A DNA stretch of 64,000 bases from Bifidobacterium asteroides. Lineage in GTDB: Bacteria > Actinomycetota > Actinomycetes > Actinomycetales > Bifidobacteriaceae. A program made the translations under genes and the position numbers. The stretch is from the NCBI RefSeq assembly GCF_003202755.1, contig NZ_QGLK01000001.1, positions 744,001 through 808,000 of the forward strand, read 5' to 3'. Position 1 is the first letter of the stretch, and each line of letters starts with the position of its first letter. The notes under the pieces are model-generated. The model was not told the origin of the DNA, searched no databases, and was given only the letters and a program-made list of their open reading frames with translations. Below, piece by piece: positions 47,003 through 54,812 of this stretch.

Positions 47003-48922
47003 ATGGCGGTACGCGGCGATATACGAAATGTGGCGATTGTGGCACACGTTGACCACGGCAAGACCACCCTGGTCAACGCCATGCTGCAGCAGTCGCACGT
47101 CTTCTCCGAGCGGGAGGAGGTGCCCGACCGGGTCATGGACTCCAACGACCTTGAGAAGGAGAAGGGCATCACCATCCTGGCCAAGAACACCGCCGTCAAG
47201 TACACAGGCCCCCTGGCAGCCAAGCTGGGCGAGCCCGACGGCATCACTATCAATGTGGTGGACACCCCCGGCCACGCCGACTTCGGCGGTGAGGTGGAGC
47301 GCGGCATCTCCATGGTCGATGGCGTGGTTCTGCTGGTGGACGCTTCCGAGGGGCCCCTGCCCCAGACCCGCTTCGTTCTGCGCAAGGCCCTGGAGGCCAA
47401 GCTGCCCGTCATCCTGGTCATCAACAAGACCGACCGTCCCGATGCCCGCATCTCCGAGGTGGTCTCAGAATCCACCGATCTGCTCCTGGGTCTGGCCCAA
47501 GACGTGAGCGAGGAGGGAGTGGACCTGGATCTGGATTCCCTCCTGGACCTGCCGGTCATCTACTGCGCAGCCAAGGCCGGCAAGGCCTCTGTGAACCAGC
47601 CTGCCGACGGTGCTGTGCCCGACAACGACGACCTGGAGCCCCTCTTCGAGGCTATCCTGAACAACATCCCCGCCCCGGAGTATGAGGAGGGCGCCCCCCT
47701 GCAGGCCCATGTGACCAACATTGACGCGTCCGACTACTTGGGCCGGCTGGGTCTGGTGCGCATCTATAACGGCACCCTGACCAAGGGTCGCCAGTACGGT
47801 CTGTCGCGCGTTGATGGATCCATCGAAAACTTCAAGCTGACCGAGATCCTGCGGACCAAGGGCCTGCAGCGCTCCCCAGTGGATGAGGCCGGCCCCGGCG
47901 ACATCGTGGCTGTGGCCGGTGTTGAGGACATCATGATCGGCGAGACCATCGTCGACCAGGACGATCCCCGCCCCCTGCCTCTGATTCACGTTGACGACCC
48001 GGCCGTTTCCATGACCTTTGGCACCAACGACTCGCCACTGGCTGGCACCGAGGGCAAGGACCACAAGCTGACCGCCCGCATGCTCAAGGACCGTCTGGAC
48101 CGCGAGCTGATCGGCAACGTCTCCATCAAGGTGCTGCCCACCGATCGGCCCGATGCCTGGGAGGTTCAGGGTCGTGGCGAGCTGGCCCTGGCCATCCTGG
48201 CTGAGCAGATGCGCCGCGAGGGCTACGAGCTGACCGTAGGCCGTCCCCAGGTAGTTACCAAAACCGTGGACGGCAAGGTTCAGGAGCCCATGGAGTCCGA
48301 CACCATCGACGTGCCCGAGGAGTACATGGGCGCAGTTACCCAGCTCATGGCCGATCGTAAGGGCCGCATGGAGACCATGACCAACCATGGCTCCGGCTGG
48401 GTCAGGATGCAGTTCACCGTGCCATCCCGTGGCCTCCTGGGCTTCCGTACCGCCCTGCTGACTGCCACCCGTGGCACTGGCATCTCCTCGTCGATCTCTG
48501 CCGGCTACGCTCCCTGGGCAGGCGACATCAAGACCCGGCAGAACGGATCCATGGTCTCCGACCGCTCCGGCAAGGCCAGCCCCTACGCCATGCAGAAGCT
48601 CCAGGCCCGGGGTGAGTTCTTCGTCAAGCCCCAGTCGCCCGTCTACGAGGGGCAGATCGTGGGCATCAACAACAAGCCCGGCGACCTGGACATCAACATC
48701 ACCCTGGAGAAGCACATGACCAACATGCGTTCCTCCACCGCCGACGTGCTGGAGACCTTGACCCCGCCCATTGACATGAGCCTGGAGGAGTCCCTGGACT
48801 TCGCCAACGATGACGAGTGCGTGGAGGTGACCCCCGAGTCCATCCGCGTGCGCAAGATCATCCTGGACAGGGATGCCTGGTACAAGTGGAACGCCCGTCA
48901 GCGCAGGGCCAACAAGAAGTAA
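47003..48922 (+). CDS. typA: Ribosome-associated GTPase TypA/BipA
   Basis: A 639-residue translational GTPase that binds ribosomes under stress and aids large-subunit assembly. G1 AHVDHGKTTLV, G3 DTPGHADFGGEVERG, G4 NKTDRPDARISEV; then domains II, III, V-like (ERMLKDRLDRELIGN-like ARMLKDRLDREL) and the unique C-terminal domain. ATG 47003 follows GAGG and gives the family opening MAVRGDIRNVAIVAHVD; ATG 46973 would add ten residues. Confidence 0.96.
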   Translation: MAVRGDIRNVAIVAHVDHGKTTLVNAMLQQSHVFSEREEVPDRVMDSNDLEKEKGITILAKNTAVKYTGPLAAKLGEPDGITINVVDTPGHADFGGEVERGISMVDGVVLLVDASEGPLPQTRFVLRKALEAKLPVILVINKTDRPDARISEVVSESTDLLLGLAQDVSEEGVDLDLDSLLDLPVIYCAAKAGKASVNQPADGAVPDNDDLEPLFEAILNNIPAPEYEEGAPLQAHVTNIDASDYLGRLGLVRIYNGTLTKGRQYGLSRVDGSIENFKLTEILRTKGLQRSPVDEAGPGDIVAVAGVEDIMIGETIVDQDDPRPLPLIHVDDPAVSMTFGTNDSPLAGTEGKDHKLTARMLKDRLDRELIGNVSIKVLPTDRPDAWEVQGRGELALAILAEQMRREGYELTVGRPQVVTKTVDGKVQEPMESDTIDVPEEYMGAVTQLMADRKGRMETMTNHGSGWVRMQFTVPSRGLLGFRTALLTATRGTGISSSISAGYAPWAGDIKTRQNGSMVSDRSGKASPYAMQKLQARGEFFVKPQSPVYEGQIVGINNKPGDLDINITLEKHMTNMRSSTADVLETLTPPIDMSLEESLDFANDDECVEVTPESIRVRKIILDRDAWYKWNARQRRANKK

Positions 48923-48947
48923 GCCTTCTCTCACAATCAGAACAGTG

Positions 48948-48977
48948 CGACTCGGCCGCCCCATGGTGACCGGGTCG
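48948..48977 (+). terminator. Hairpin after typA
   Basis: CGACTCGG ... CCGGGTCG, an 8-bp stem with one wobble and a 14-base loop, 26 bases after the stop; no T-run. Confidence 0.4.
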
Positions 48978-48993
48978 GACTAGTCTTGAACCC

Positions 48994-49458
48994 ATGAAGT
49001 CTCAGGTTTCCAAATCCAATGACCAGGATCCTTCCCATTTGGCGGAGGAGTCTGGTCAGACAAGTCCCTTCCGTTGCTTGCTGGGCCTGCCTATTGGCCT
49101 GGCGGTGGGCGTGCTGGGAACCCTAGTCCAGCGCTCCGGGGCCGCTCAGGGTCTGCCTTGGGGGATGGCCTTGGCTTATCTGCTGGTGGCTTTGGCCGCC
49201 TGGTGGGTCCGCAGCGACAGCGGCACCATGGGTCTGGCCCTGCATTTGGTAGCATCGACGGTCGTGGTTTGGTTGCTCTCCATGCGGGGGCCGGGTGGCG
49301 ATGTGCTCATGCCCTATGCCAACTTCCCTACGTTCTTTGCCAAGTATGCGGTCTTTCTCTGGATGGGCGGGCTGGTCCTGATCCAGACCCTGGCCATTTG
49401 CTTGCCTGCCTCCTGGTTTGCTGACGGCCCCCTGCGTCGTCAGGAGCGATCCGCATGA
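48994..49458 (+). CDS. Small integral membrane protein of unknown function
   Basis: A 154-residue protein with a polar 25-residue start and four membrane helices (LLGLPIGLAVGVLGTLV, GMALAYLLVALAAWWV, MGLALHLVASTVVVWLL, FFAKYAVFLWMGGLVLI). No recognised domain, though similar four-helix proteins of DUF6113 type occur in Actinobacteria. The stop overlaps the pheA start by 4 bases (ATGA), so it is coupled to the aromatic pathway genes; whether this is functional or merely compact layout is unknown. Confidence 0.75.
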   Translation: MKSQVSKSNDQDPSHLAEESGQTSPFRCLLGLPIGLAVGVLGTLVQRSGAAQGLPWGMALAYLLVALAAWWVRSDSGTMGLALHLVASTVVVWLLSMRGPGGDVLMPYANFPTFFAKYAVFLWMGGLVLIQTLAICLPASWFADGPLRRQERSA

Positions 49459-50441
49459 GCCAGGTTCTATCAGGAACTTCGTTAACTCTGCCCGACCGAA
49501 TACCCTTGCACTTCCTGGGACCCGAGGGGACCTTCACCCACCAGGCTGCCCTTGAGGCCGCCAACCTCATGGAGACAAGGCTGGACTGCCAAGCGGATCT
49601 GAGGCCCTGCCCGGATGCGGCTGCCATTGTGGCTGCAGTCGAGGAGGGCCGAGGCTGGGGCGTACTGGCCTGGGAGAACAACGTAGAGGGCCATGTGGTG
49701 CCCAACATGGATGCCCTGATCGACACCCAATCGGTATCGGGCTTCGGCATGGTCCGCCTGCCTATCGTTTTCGACGCATTCGTCCAGGCTGACCATGGCC
49801 CCCTGGTCCAAGTCGACGCTCACCCTCATGGGCTGGCCCAGTGCAAGGGCTTCATCAAAGAGACAGGCCTCACTCCGGTGACAGCCAACTCCAACGCTGC
49901 GGCCTGCCGTGATCTGGGCCCGGATCAGGTGGCTCTGGGTCCGCGCATCTGTGGGAGCCTCTACGGACTGGAGACTTACCGGCGGGAGGTGCAGGACTAT
50001 CAGGGGGCTCGCACCGACTTCCTTCTGCTGGCTCCCCGGAACCAGGCCGCCGAGCTGGCACGCCGCCTGGCGCCAGGCGGTGATTTCGAGTCCATCGTCA
50101 CCTTTATTCCCCTGAATACCGGGCCGGGCGTGCTGGCCAACCTGCTGGACCGTCTGCGCGATGCGGGCCTAAACATGACCTCATTCATGTCCCGGCCCAT
50201 CAAGGGGCACGACGGGACCTACAGCTTCGTTGCCAGCATCGACGCCGCACCATGGCAGAAGGGTCTGCATCAGGTGCTGGCTGACCTGCTGGACAGGGGG
50301 GACTGGCTCAAGACGCTGGCGGTCCATCCGCGCACCCCGCATCCAGCGCCCCCTATCCGTGAATGGATGCTGCCCAGGGCGGGGGCCTTCCGGGGTGAGG
50401 ACCCCGATTCCGAGACGATTAGTAAGGAGTTGTTATGGTAG
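49455..50441 (+). CDS. pheA: Prephenate dehydratase
   Basis: A 328-residue monofunctional enzyme converting prephenate to phenylpyruvate for phenylalanine. The periplasmic-binding-like catalytic part opens LHFLGPEGTFTHQAAL; the ACT domain (GPGVLANLLDRLRDAGLNMT, SRPIKGHDGTYSF) binds phenylalanine for feedback. Two motifs differ from the common enzyme: the catalytic TRF triplet reads TDF (GARTDFLL) and NSIEGSV reads NNVEGHV. The catalytic Thr is kept. Overlaps tyrA by 7 bases; the two form a Phe/Tyr pair. Confidence 0.92.
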   Translation: MSQVLSGTSLTLPDRIPLHFLGPEGTFTHQAALEAANLMETRLDCQADLRPCPDAAAIVAAVEEGRGWGVLAWENNVEGHVVPNMDALIDTQSVSGFGMVRLPIVFDAFVQADHGPLVQVDAHPHGLAQCKGFIKETGLTPVTANSNAAACRDLGPDQVALGPRICGSLYGLETYRREVQDYQGARTDFLLLAPRNQAAELARRLAPGGDFESIVTFIPLNTGPGVLANLLDRLRDAGLNMTSFMSRPIKGHDGTYSFVASIDAAPWQKGLHQVLADLLDRGDWLKTLAVHPRTPHPAPPIREWMLPRAGAFRGEDPDSETISKELLW

Positions 50442-51544
50442 ATGAATCCGCCCCCTTCCCACACATGGACCTGTCCGGCCCCGAGCACATGCACCCGATA
50501 GCTGGCATGGCCGCCTCGCCGGTGCTGACCTCGGCCCACAAAATTGCCGTGGCGGGATTGGGTCTGATCGGCGGATCGCTGGCTCGTCGCCTTGCCGCTC
50601 GAGGCAGGTTCGTGATCGCGTGGAACCATAACAACCGTCCCTATGAGCAGGCCCGCAGCCAGGGAATCCATTGCGTGGACACCCTAGAGGAGCTGGCCAA
50701 GGGCAAGCCCGACGTTCTGGTGCTGGCCACCCCCTTGCGGGTCATGCCCGACGTGCTCCAGGCGTTGGCCCCGATGCTGACCCGTGGCACCACCCTGACC
50801 GACGTGGGAAGCGTCAAGGGTCCGGTCCGCAGACAGGTCAAACAGGCTGGTCTGGCCGATCGCTACGTAGGCGCCCATCCCATGGCCGGCAGCGAGGGCA
50901 CCGGCTATGAGGATTCGGACCCGGCCCTCTTGGAAGATGCTCTCTGGGCCCTCTGCGTCGATGAGCATACGGATTATAGCCGCTTTTTGACGGTAGCCGA
51001 CATGGTCACCCAGGGGCTGGGCAACCGGCTGATCGCCCTGGATGATGCCACCCATGACCGGGCTGCGGCATTAATTTCGCACATGCCCCATGTGGTGGCC
51101 ACCGCTCTGGCCAACATGCTGACGAGGTCGCCTGACCGTCGTGTGGCTTCGGCTCTGGCGGCCGGATCCTGGCGGGACATGACCCGCGTAGCCCTGACCG
51201 ATCCGGAGCGGACCAGGGCCATGGTGGAGGAGAACGCTGACCAGGTGGCCGACCTTCTGGATGCCCTGGTCAAGAATTTGCAGGGCATGGCTTCATTTTT
51301 GCGGGATCAGGGGCCGGAGGCCGCTGAAAAGCGTAGGGACTTCTTTCTCCAGGCCGATCCCTTCCGGCGCTACAAGGCTGCCTTGGGCGACCAGGAGCAG
51401 ACGCCCACAATTGATTTGGAACTGGATCCGCAGGAGGGCAACTGGCGGCAGGAGCTGCTGGATTCGGCCCTGCGCGGCGAGCAGGTCTCGGCCTTCCTGA
51501 CCACCAGCAGGGCCCGCGTGCTGCACCCGCCGGTCATCGACTGA
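50435..51544 (+). CDS. tyrA: Prephenate dehydrogenase
   Basis: A 369-residue NAD-dependent enzyme converting prephenate to 4-hydroxyphenylpyruvate for tyrosine. GLGLIGGSLARRL binds NAD; VGAHPMAGSEGTGY and ISHMPHVVATAL carry the catalytic His residues. The 33-residue N-terminal extension before the Rossmann fold is unusual but the ATG has an ideal AAGGAG 5 bases upstream, so it is probably real. No ACT domain is evident; the last 70 residues are polar. Its 3' end overlaps the minus-strand hypothetical gene by 11 bases. Confidence 0.94.
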   Translation: MVDESAPFPHMDLSGPEHMHPIAGMAASPVLTSAHKIAVAGLGLIGGSLARRLAARGRFVIAWNHNNRPYEQARSQGIHCVDTLEELAKGKPDVLVLATPLRVMPDVLQALAPMLTRGTTLTDVGSVKGPVRRQVKQAGLADRYVGAHPMAGSEGTGYEDSDPALLEDALWALCVDEHTDYSRFLTVADMVTQGLGNRLIALDDATHDRAAALISHMPHVVATALANMLTRSPDRRVASALAAGSWRDMTRVALTDPERTRAMVEENADQVADLLDALVKNLQGMASFLRDQGPEAAEKRRDFFLQADPFRRYKAALGDQEQTPTIDLELDPQEGNWRQELLDSALRGEQVSAFLTTSRARVLHPPVID

Positions 51545-51812
51545 GATCCGGATGGTCCGGGCGGGGCGAACGGCGTTCCGGAACCGGCTTCAGCGCCACC
51601 ATATCTGCCGCCTGAAGGGTCACGCGCTCCCCGGGGCGTGACCCATTGGCCGCCGGATCCCTGTCCAGGATCAGCCGATGTCTGTCCCAGTCGACCACAT
51701 GGCCCACGTAGTCGCGGAACTTGGGCCTTCCATCTTCCGGATTCAACCCCAGGGCAATCCTGACCACCAGACGTGCTCCGGCCGGTATGGTTGCTGGCAA
51801 ACGCATGGCCAT
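51534..51812 (-). CDS. Small conserved hypothetical protein
   Basis: A 92-residue protein rich in beta-strand-like segments (RLVVRIALGLNPEDGRPKFRD, VGHVVDWDRHRLILDRDP), suggesting a small barrel. GGAGG lies 3 bases before the ATG, supporting a real gene. I do not recognise a function; similar short proteins (DUF6725-like) occur in bifidobacteria. Divergent from xerC with a 98-bp gap. Confidence 0.65.
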   Translation of the reverse strand: MAMRLPATIPAGARLVVRIALGLNPEDGRPKFRDYVGHVVDWDRHRLILDRDPAANGSRPGERVTLQAADMVALKPVPERRSPRPDHPDLSR

Positions 51813-51910
51813 CCACCTCCTTCGTCAGTATCGCCTGCAGCTGCGACGAGGGCAAAAACGCCTAGACTGTATTGCACATACTGCACAGCTAAGCGAAGGG
51901 AGCACCCGTA

Positions 51911-52843
51911 GTGGACCAGGATCTGCAGGACTTTACCGACTATCTTTCCCGGGTGGCAGGCAAGAGTCCCAACACCGTGCGTTCCTACCGGGCCGACCTG
52001 GCGGGCTTTCTGCACCTGATGCATTTGCGCGGCATCGATGACCCTGCGCAGATCGACCTGGCCACCATCAGGTCCTGGCTGGCCCGTGAGGCAGCCACTC
52101 ACGCCCGCTCGACCATGGCCCGGAAGACGGCCGCACTAAGGTCCTTCTTCGGTTGGTTGAGCAGGCACGGCCGGATCAAGACCGACCCCACTCTGGCCCT
52201 GAGCAGTCCCAAGCAGTCCGAGCACCTTCCACGAATCCTGACGCATGATCAGGCCCGCACCTTGATGGATACGGTTGACCAGGATCCAGTCGAGTCCAGG
52301 GAGGACGAGAAAGTTCAAGCGGCCCTGCAGGTGCGGGATGCGGCCATGCTGGAGCTGCTGTACGCCACGGGTATGCGTGTTGCCGAGCTTTGCGGACTTG
52401 ACCTGGATGATGTGCATCGGCACAGCCGCACTGTGAAGGTCCTGGGCAAGGGTTCCAAGGAGCGGGTTCTGCCCTATGGCCTGCCCGCCGACCGCGCCCT
52501 GGATCGCTGGCTGGGGGAGGGGCGGCCGGTCCTGGCGGGCGCAACGGCTAAATCGGCCCGCAAGGCAGGTCAGGCCCTCTTCCTGGGTCAACTAGGCGGC
52601 AGGGTTGGCCAGCGGCAGGTTCGCAAGGTGGTTCATCAGGCGGCTGGTCAGGCTGGGGTGCCCGACATCGCCCCCCATGCCCTGCGGCACTCGGCCGCCA
52701 CGCATATGCTGGATGGGGGAGCCGACCTGCGCGAGGTTCAGGAGATGCTGGGCCACTCCTCCCTGCGAACCACCCAGCGCTACACCCACGTCTCCATCGA
52801 GCAGCTGCGGGACCGGTACAGGCAAGCTTTTCCGCGGGCTTGA
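51911..52843 (+). CDS. xerC: Site-specific tyrosine recombinase XerC
   Basis: A 310-residue partner of XerD. N-domain TVRSYRADLAGFLHLM; catalytic Arg in TGMRVAELCGLDL, Lys in GKGSKERVLPYG, HALRHSAATHMLDGG, His in LGHSSLRTTQ and Tyr in RYTHVS. GTG start with AAGGGAG upstream. Followed by a hairpin terminator. No prophage or integron features surround it, so a housekeeping role is likely. Confidence 0.93.
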   Translation: MDQDLQDFTDYLSRVAGKSPNTVRSYRADLAGFLHLMHLRGIDDPAQIDLATIRSWLAREAATHARSTMARKTAALRSFFGWLSRHGRIKTDPTLALSSPKQSEHLPRILTHDQARTLMDTVDQDPVESREDEKVQAALQVRDAAMLELLYATGMRVAELCGLDLDDVHRHSRTVKVLGKGSKERVLPYGLPADRALDRWLGEGRPVLAGATAKSARKAGQALFLGQLGGRVGQRQVRKVVHQAAGQAGVPDIAPHALRHSAATHMLDGGADLREVQEMLGHSSLRTTQRYTHVSIEQLRDRYRQAFPRA

Positions 52844-52849
52844 GATTCG

Positions 52850-52869
52850 GCAAGTGAGACGAGACTTGC
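52850..52869 (+). terminator. Terminator after xerC
   Basis: GCAAGT, an 8-base loop and ACTTGC followed by TTTACG, 6 bases after the xerC stop. Short stem, reasonable position. Confidence 0.5.
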
Positions 52870-52974
52870 TTTACGAAATATCTTCGTACCAGAATATGGC
52901 GTATTGTGGCTTACACGTCTGTCAGGGATCTTTGAGGTTCGGTCATCCTAGTGTCTCTGGTTGCAGACGTGAAG

Positions 52975-53003
52975 TTGACAGTTAGTAAATATATGAATAT
53001 TAG
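52975..53003 (+). promoter_or_regulatory. Candidate promoter of the first oppA
   Basis: A perfect -35 TTGACA (52975), 17 bases, and TATTAG (-10). The expected start, about 53010, would leave only about 6 bases before ATG 53016 and cut off the GGGAG ribosome site, so either the message is nearly leaderless or the real promoter lies upstream and this is another kind of site. Confidence 0.45.
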
Positions 53004-53015
53004 GGAGCAGCAGCA

Positions 53016-54686
53016 ATGAAGAAGGGTTCACAGCTCACGCTCGTGTCCGCGACCATCTGTGCCTTGGCGCTTTTGGCAAGCGGCTGCGGTAGTGGTTCAG
53101 ACACCAAGGGCGCTCAGCAATCGTCCAGCAGCCAGTCAGGCAACAATACCGTCGTTTCGGTCCATGGGTGTGAGCCTGCCAAACCACTCATTCCCAGCAA
53201 CACAGTGGAGAGCTGCGGCGGGCAGGTGGTGGACGCCATCAATGCCAAGCTGGTCCGCTTCGACGACCAAGGCAAGGCCCACAATGATCTGGCTTCAGAG
53301 ATCAAGGGCAACGACGACATGTCCCAGTACAAGGTCACCCTGGTCGACGGGCGCAAGTTCTCGGACGGCACTCCCATCACGGCCCAGTCCTTCACTAAGG
53401 CCTGGTCCTGGGCAGCCAATGTGAACAACGGCCAGTTGGGTTCCAGCTTCTTCGCCAACATCAAGGGCTATGACGATCTGCAGAAGCAGGGCGCGCCCGC
53501 GGATGGACAGCTGGCCGGCCTGAAAGTCGTGGACGACAAGACCTTCACCGTGGACCTCAGTTCACCCTCGTCCACCTTCCCCATCCAGGTGGGCTACACC
53601 TCCTTTGCGCCGCTACCCGAGTCTTTCTACAAGGACACCAAGGCCTACGGTGAGAACCCGGTCAGCTCGGGACCATACAAGTTTGAATCTTGGCAGCACA
53701 ATGCCATGGTCAAGCTTCGCAAGAACACCACCTACAAGGGCGATGTCAAGGTCCGGAACGGCGGCATCGACTACAAGGTCTACACTGACGTCGGTTCGGC
53801 TTACTCCGATGTGCAGGCGGGCAACCTGGACGCGATCGATACCGTCCCCACCTCAGCCCAGAAGACCTTCATGACTGACAACTTGGTTCAGGGCTACAAC
53901 AAGCCTGGTTCCGTCCTGCAGATGTTTACCATCCCTACCACCATGGAGCACTTCGGCCAGGACGAGGAGGGTCACCTGCGCCGTCAGGCCATCTCCATGG
54001 CTTTGGATCGCAAGATGCTGATCGACAAGGTCCTGGGAGGCTTGGGTGTGCAGCCCACTGATTTCACCGCGCCGGCCATCCCCGGTTATTCCAAGAACCT
54101 CAAGGGCTCCGATAATTTGAAGTACAACGCTAAGAAGGCCAAGGAGTACTGGGCCAAGGCCGATGCCATCAGCCAGTGGCCTGCCGACAAGAGCTTCCAA
54201 ATGGTCTACAATGCTGACGGGGGTGCCAAGGATTTCTATGACGGCATGGCCAACTCCATCAAGAACACGCTGGGCATCAAGGCTGAGGCCACTCCTGTAC
54301 CCACCTTCAGCGAGTTCCGTGGCAACGTTAACAAGCGCGCCTACAAGGATGCGGCTTTCCGGTCGGCCTGGTCACCTGACTATCCTTCTCCTGAGAGCTA
54401 CCTGTTGAGCAACTTTGCCAGCTCGGCGGCTGACGGCAACGGGTCCAACGATGGCGACTACAAGAACCCCAAGTTCGATGACCTGCTGAAGCAGGCCGCA
54501 AAGGCCAAGGACACCAGCGAGGCCAACAAGCTTTTCCAGCAGGCTGAGGAGATCCTTCTGCAGGACATGCCAGCGGTTCCGCTCTACTACGCCAACAATA
54601 AGGGTGCCTCCGCCAAGAATGTGCAGGGATTGACTCTGGGCTGGAACAGCTATCCGAACCTCGCGGAGTTGTCTAAGAAGAAGTGA
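53016..54686 (+). CDS. oppA: Oligopeptide ABC transporter, substrate-binding lipoprotein (copy 1)
   Basis: A 556-residue family 5 solute-binding lipoprotein. Lipoprotein signal ends LLASGC; the mature protein has the family segments FSDGTPITAQSFTKAWSWA, SGPYKFESWQHN, RRQAISMALDRKMLIDKVL and QDMPAVPLYY. It captures peptides outside the cell for OppBC. About two thirds identical in sequence to the next gene, clearly a tandem duplicate. The linker after the lipid Cys is Ser/Gln rich. Separated from the rest of the opp genes by hairpins. Confidence 0.95.
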   Translation: MKKGSQLTLVSATICALALLASGCGSGSDTKGAQQSSSSQSGNNTVVSVHGCEPAKPLIPSNTVESCGGQVVDAINAKLVRFDDQGKAHNDLASEIKGNDDMSQYKVTLVDGRKFSDGTPITAQSFTKAWSWAANVNNGQLGSSFFANIKGYDDLQKQGAPADGQLAGLKVVDDKTFTVDLSSPSSTFPIQVGYTSFAPLPESFYKDTKAYGENPVSSGPYKFESWQHNAMVKLRKNTTYKGDVKVRNGGIDYKVYTDVGSAYSDVQAGNLDAIDTVPTSAQKTFMTDNLVQGYNKPGSVLQMFTIPTTMEHFGQDEEGHLRRQAISMALDRKMLIDKVLGGLGVQPTDFTAPAIPGYSKNLKGSDNLKYNAKKAKEYWAKADAISQWPADKSFQMVYNADGGAKDFYDGMANSIKNTLGIKAEATPVPTFSEFRGNVNKRAYKDAAFRSAWSPDYPSPESYLLSNFASSAADGNGSNDGDYKNPKFDDLLKQAAKAKDTSEANKLFQQAEEILLQDMPAVPLYYANNKGASAKNVQGLTLGWNSYPNLAELSKKK

Positions 54687-54718
54687 TGATCGTGCCGAAA
54701 ACAGCATAATCCGTCGTC

Positions 54719-54760
54719 GACCCGGCCGGACCCGCAGCAAAGCGGATTCGCGCCCGGGTC
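54719..54760 (+). terminator. Hairpin between the two oppA genes
   Basis: GACCCGG ... CCGGGTC (7-bp stem, long GC-rich loop) ending in TTGTG. Probably a partial terminator or processing/stability structure setting the ratio of the two lipoproteins. The rest of the gap holds only the second oppA ribosome site (AAAGGAAAG). Confidence 0.45.
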
Positions 54761-54812
54761 TTGTGTACTGGCGGCGGATTCGGGAAACCAACCAAAGGAA
54801 AGAGCAGCACAT

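Noticed and set aside
47465-48964. 499-codon minus-strand frame inside typA
   Set aside because: Antisense shadow of a conserved GTPase gene; His/Gly/Leu-rich with no domain.
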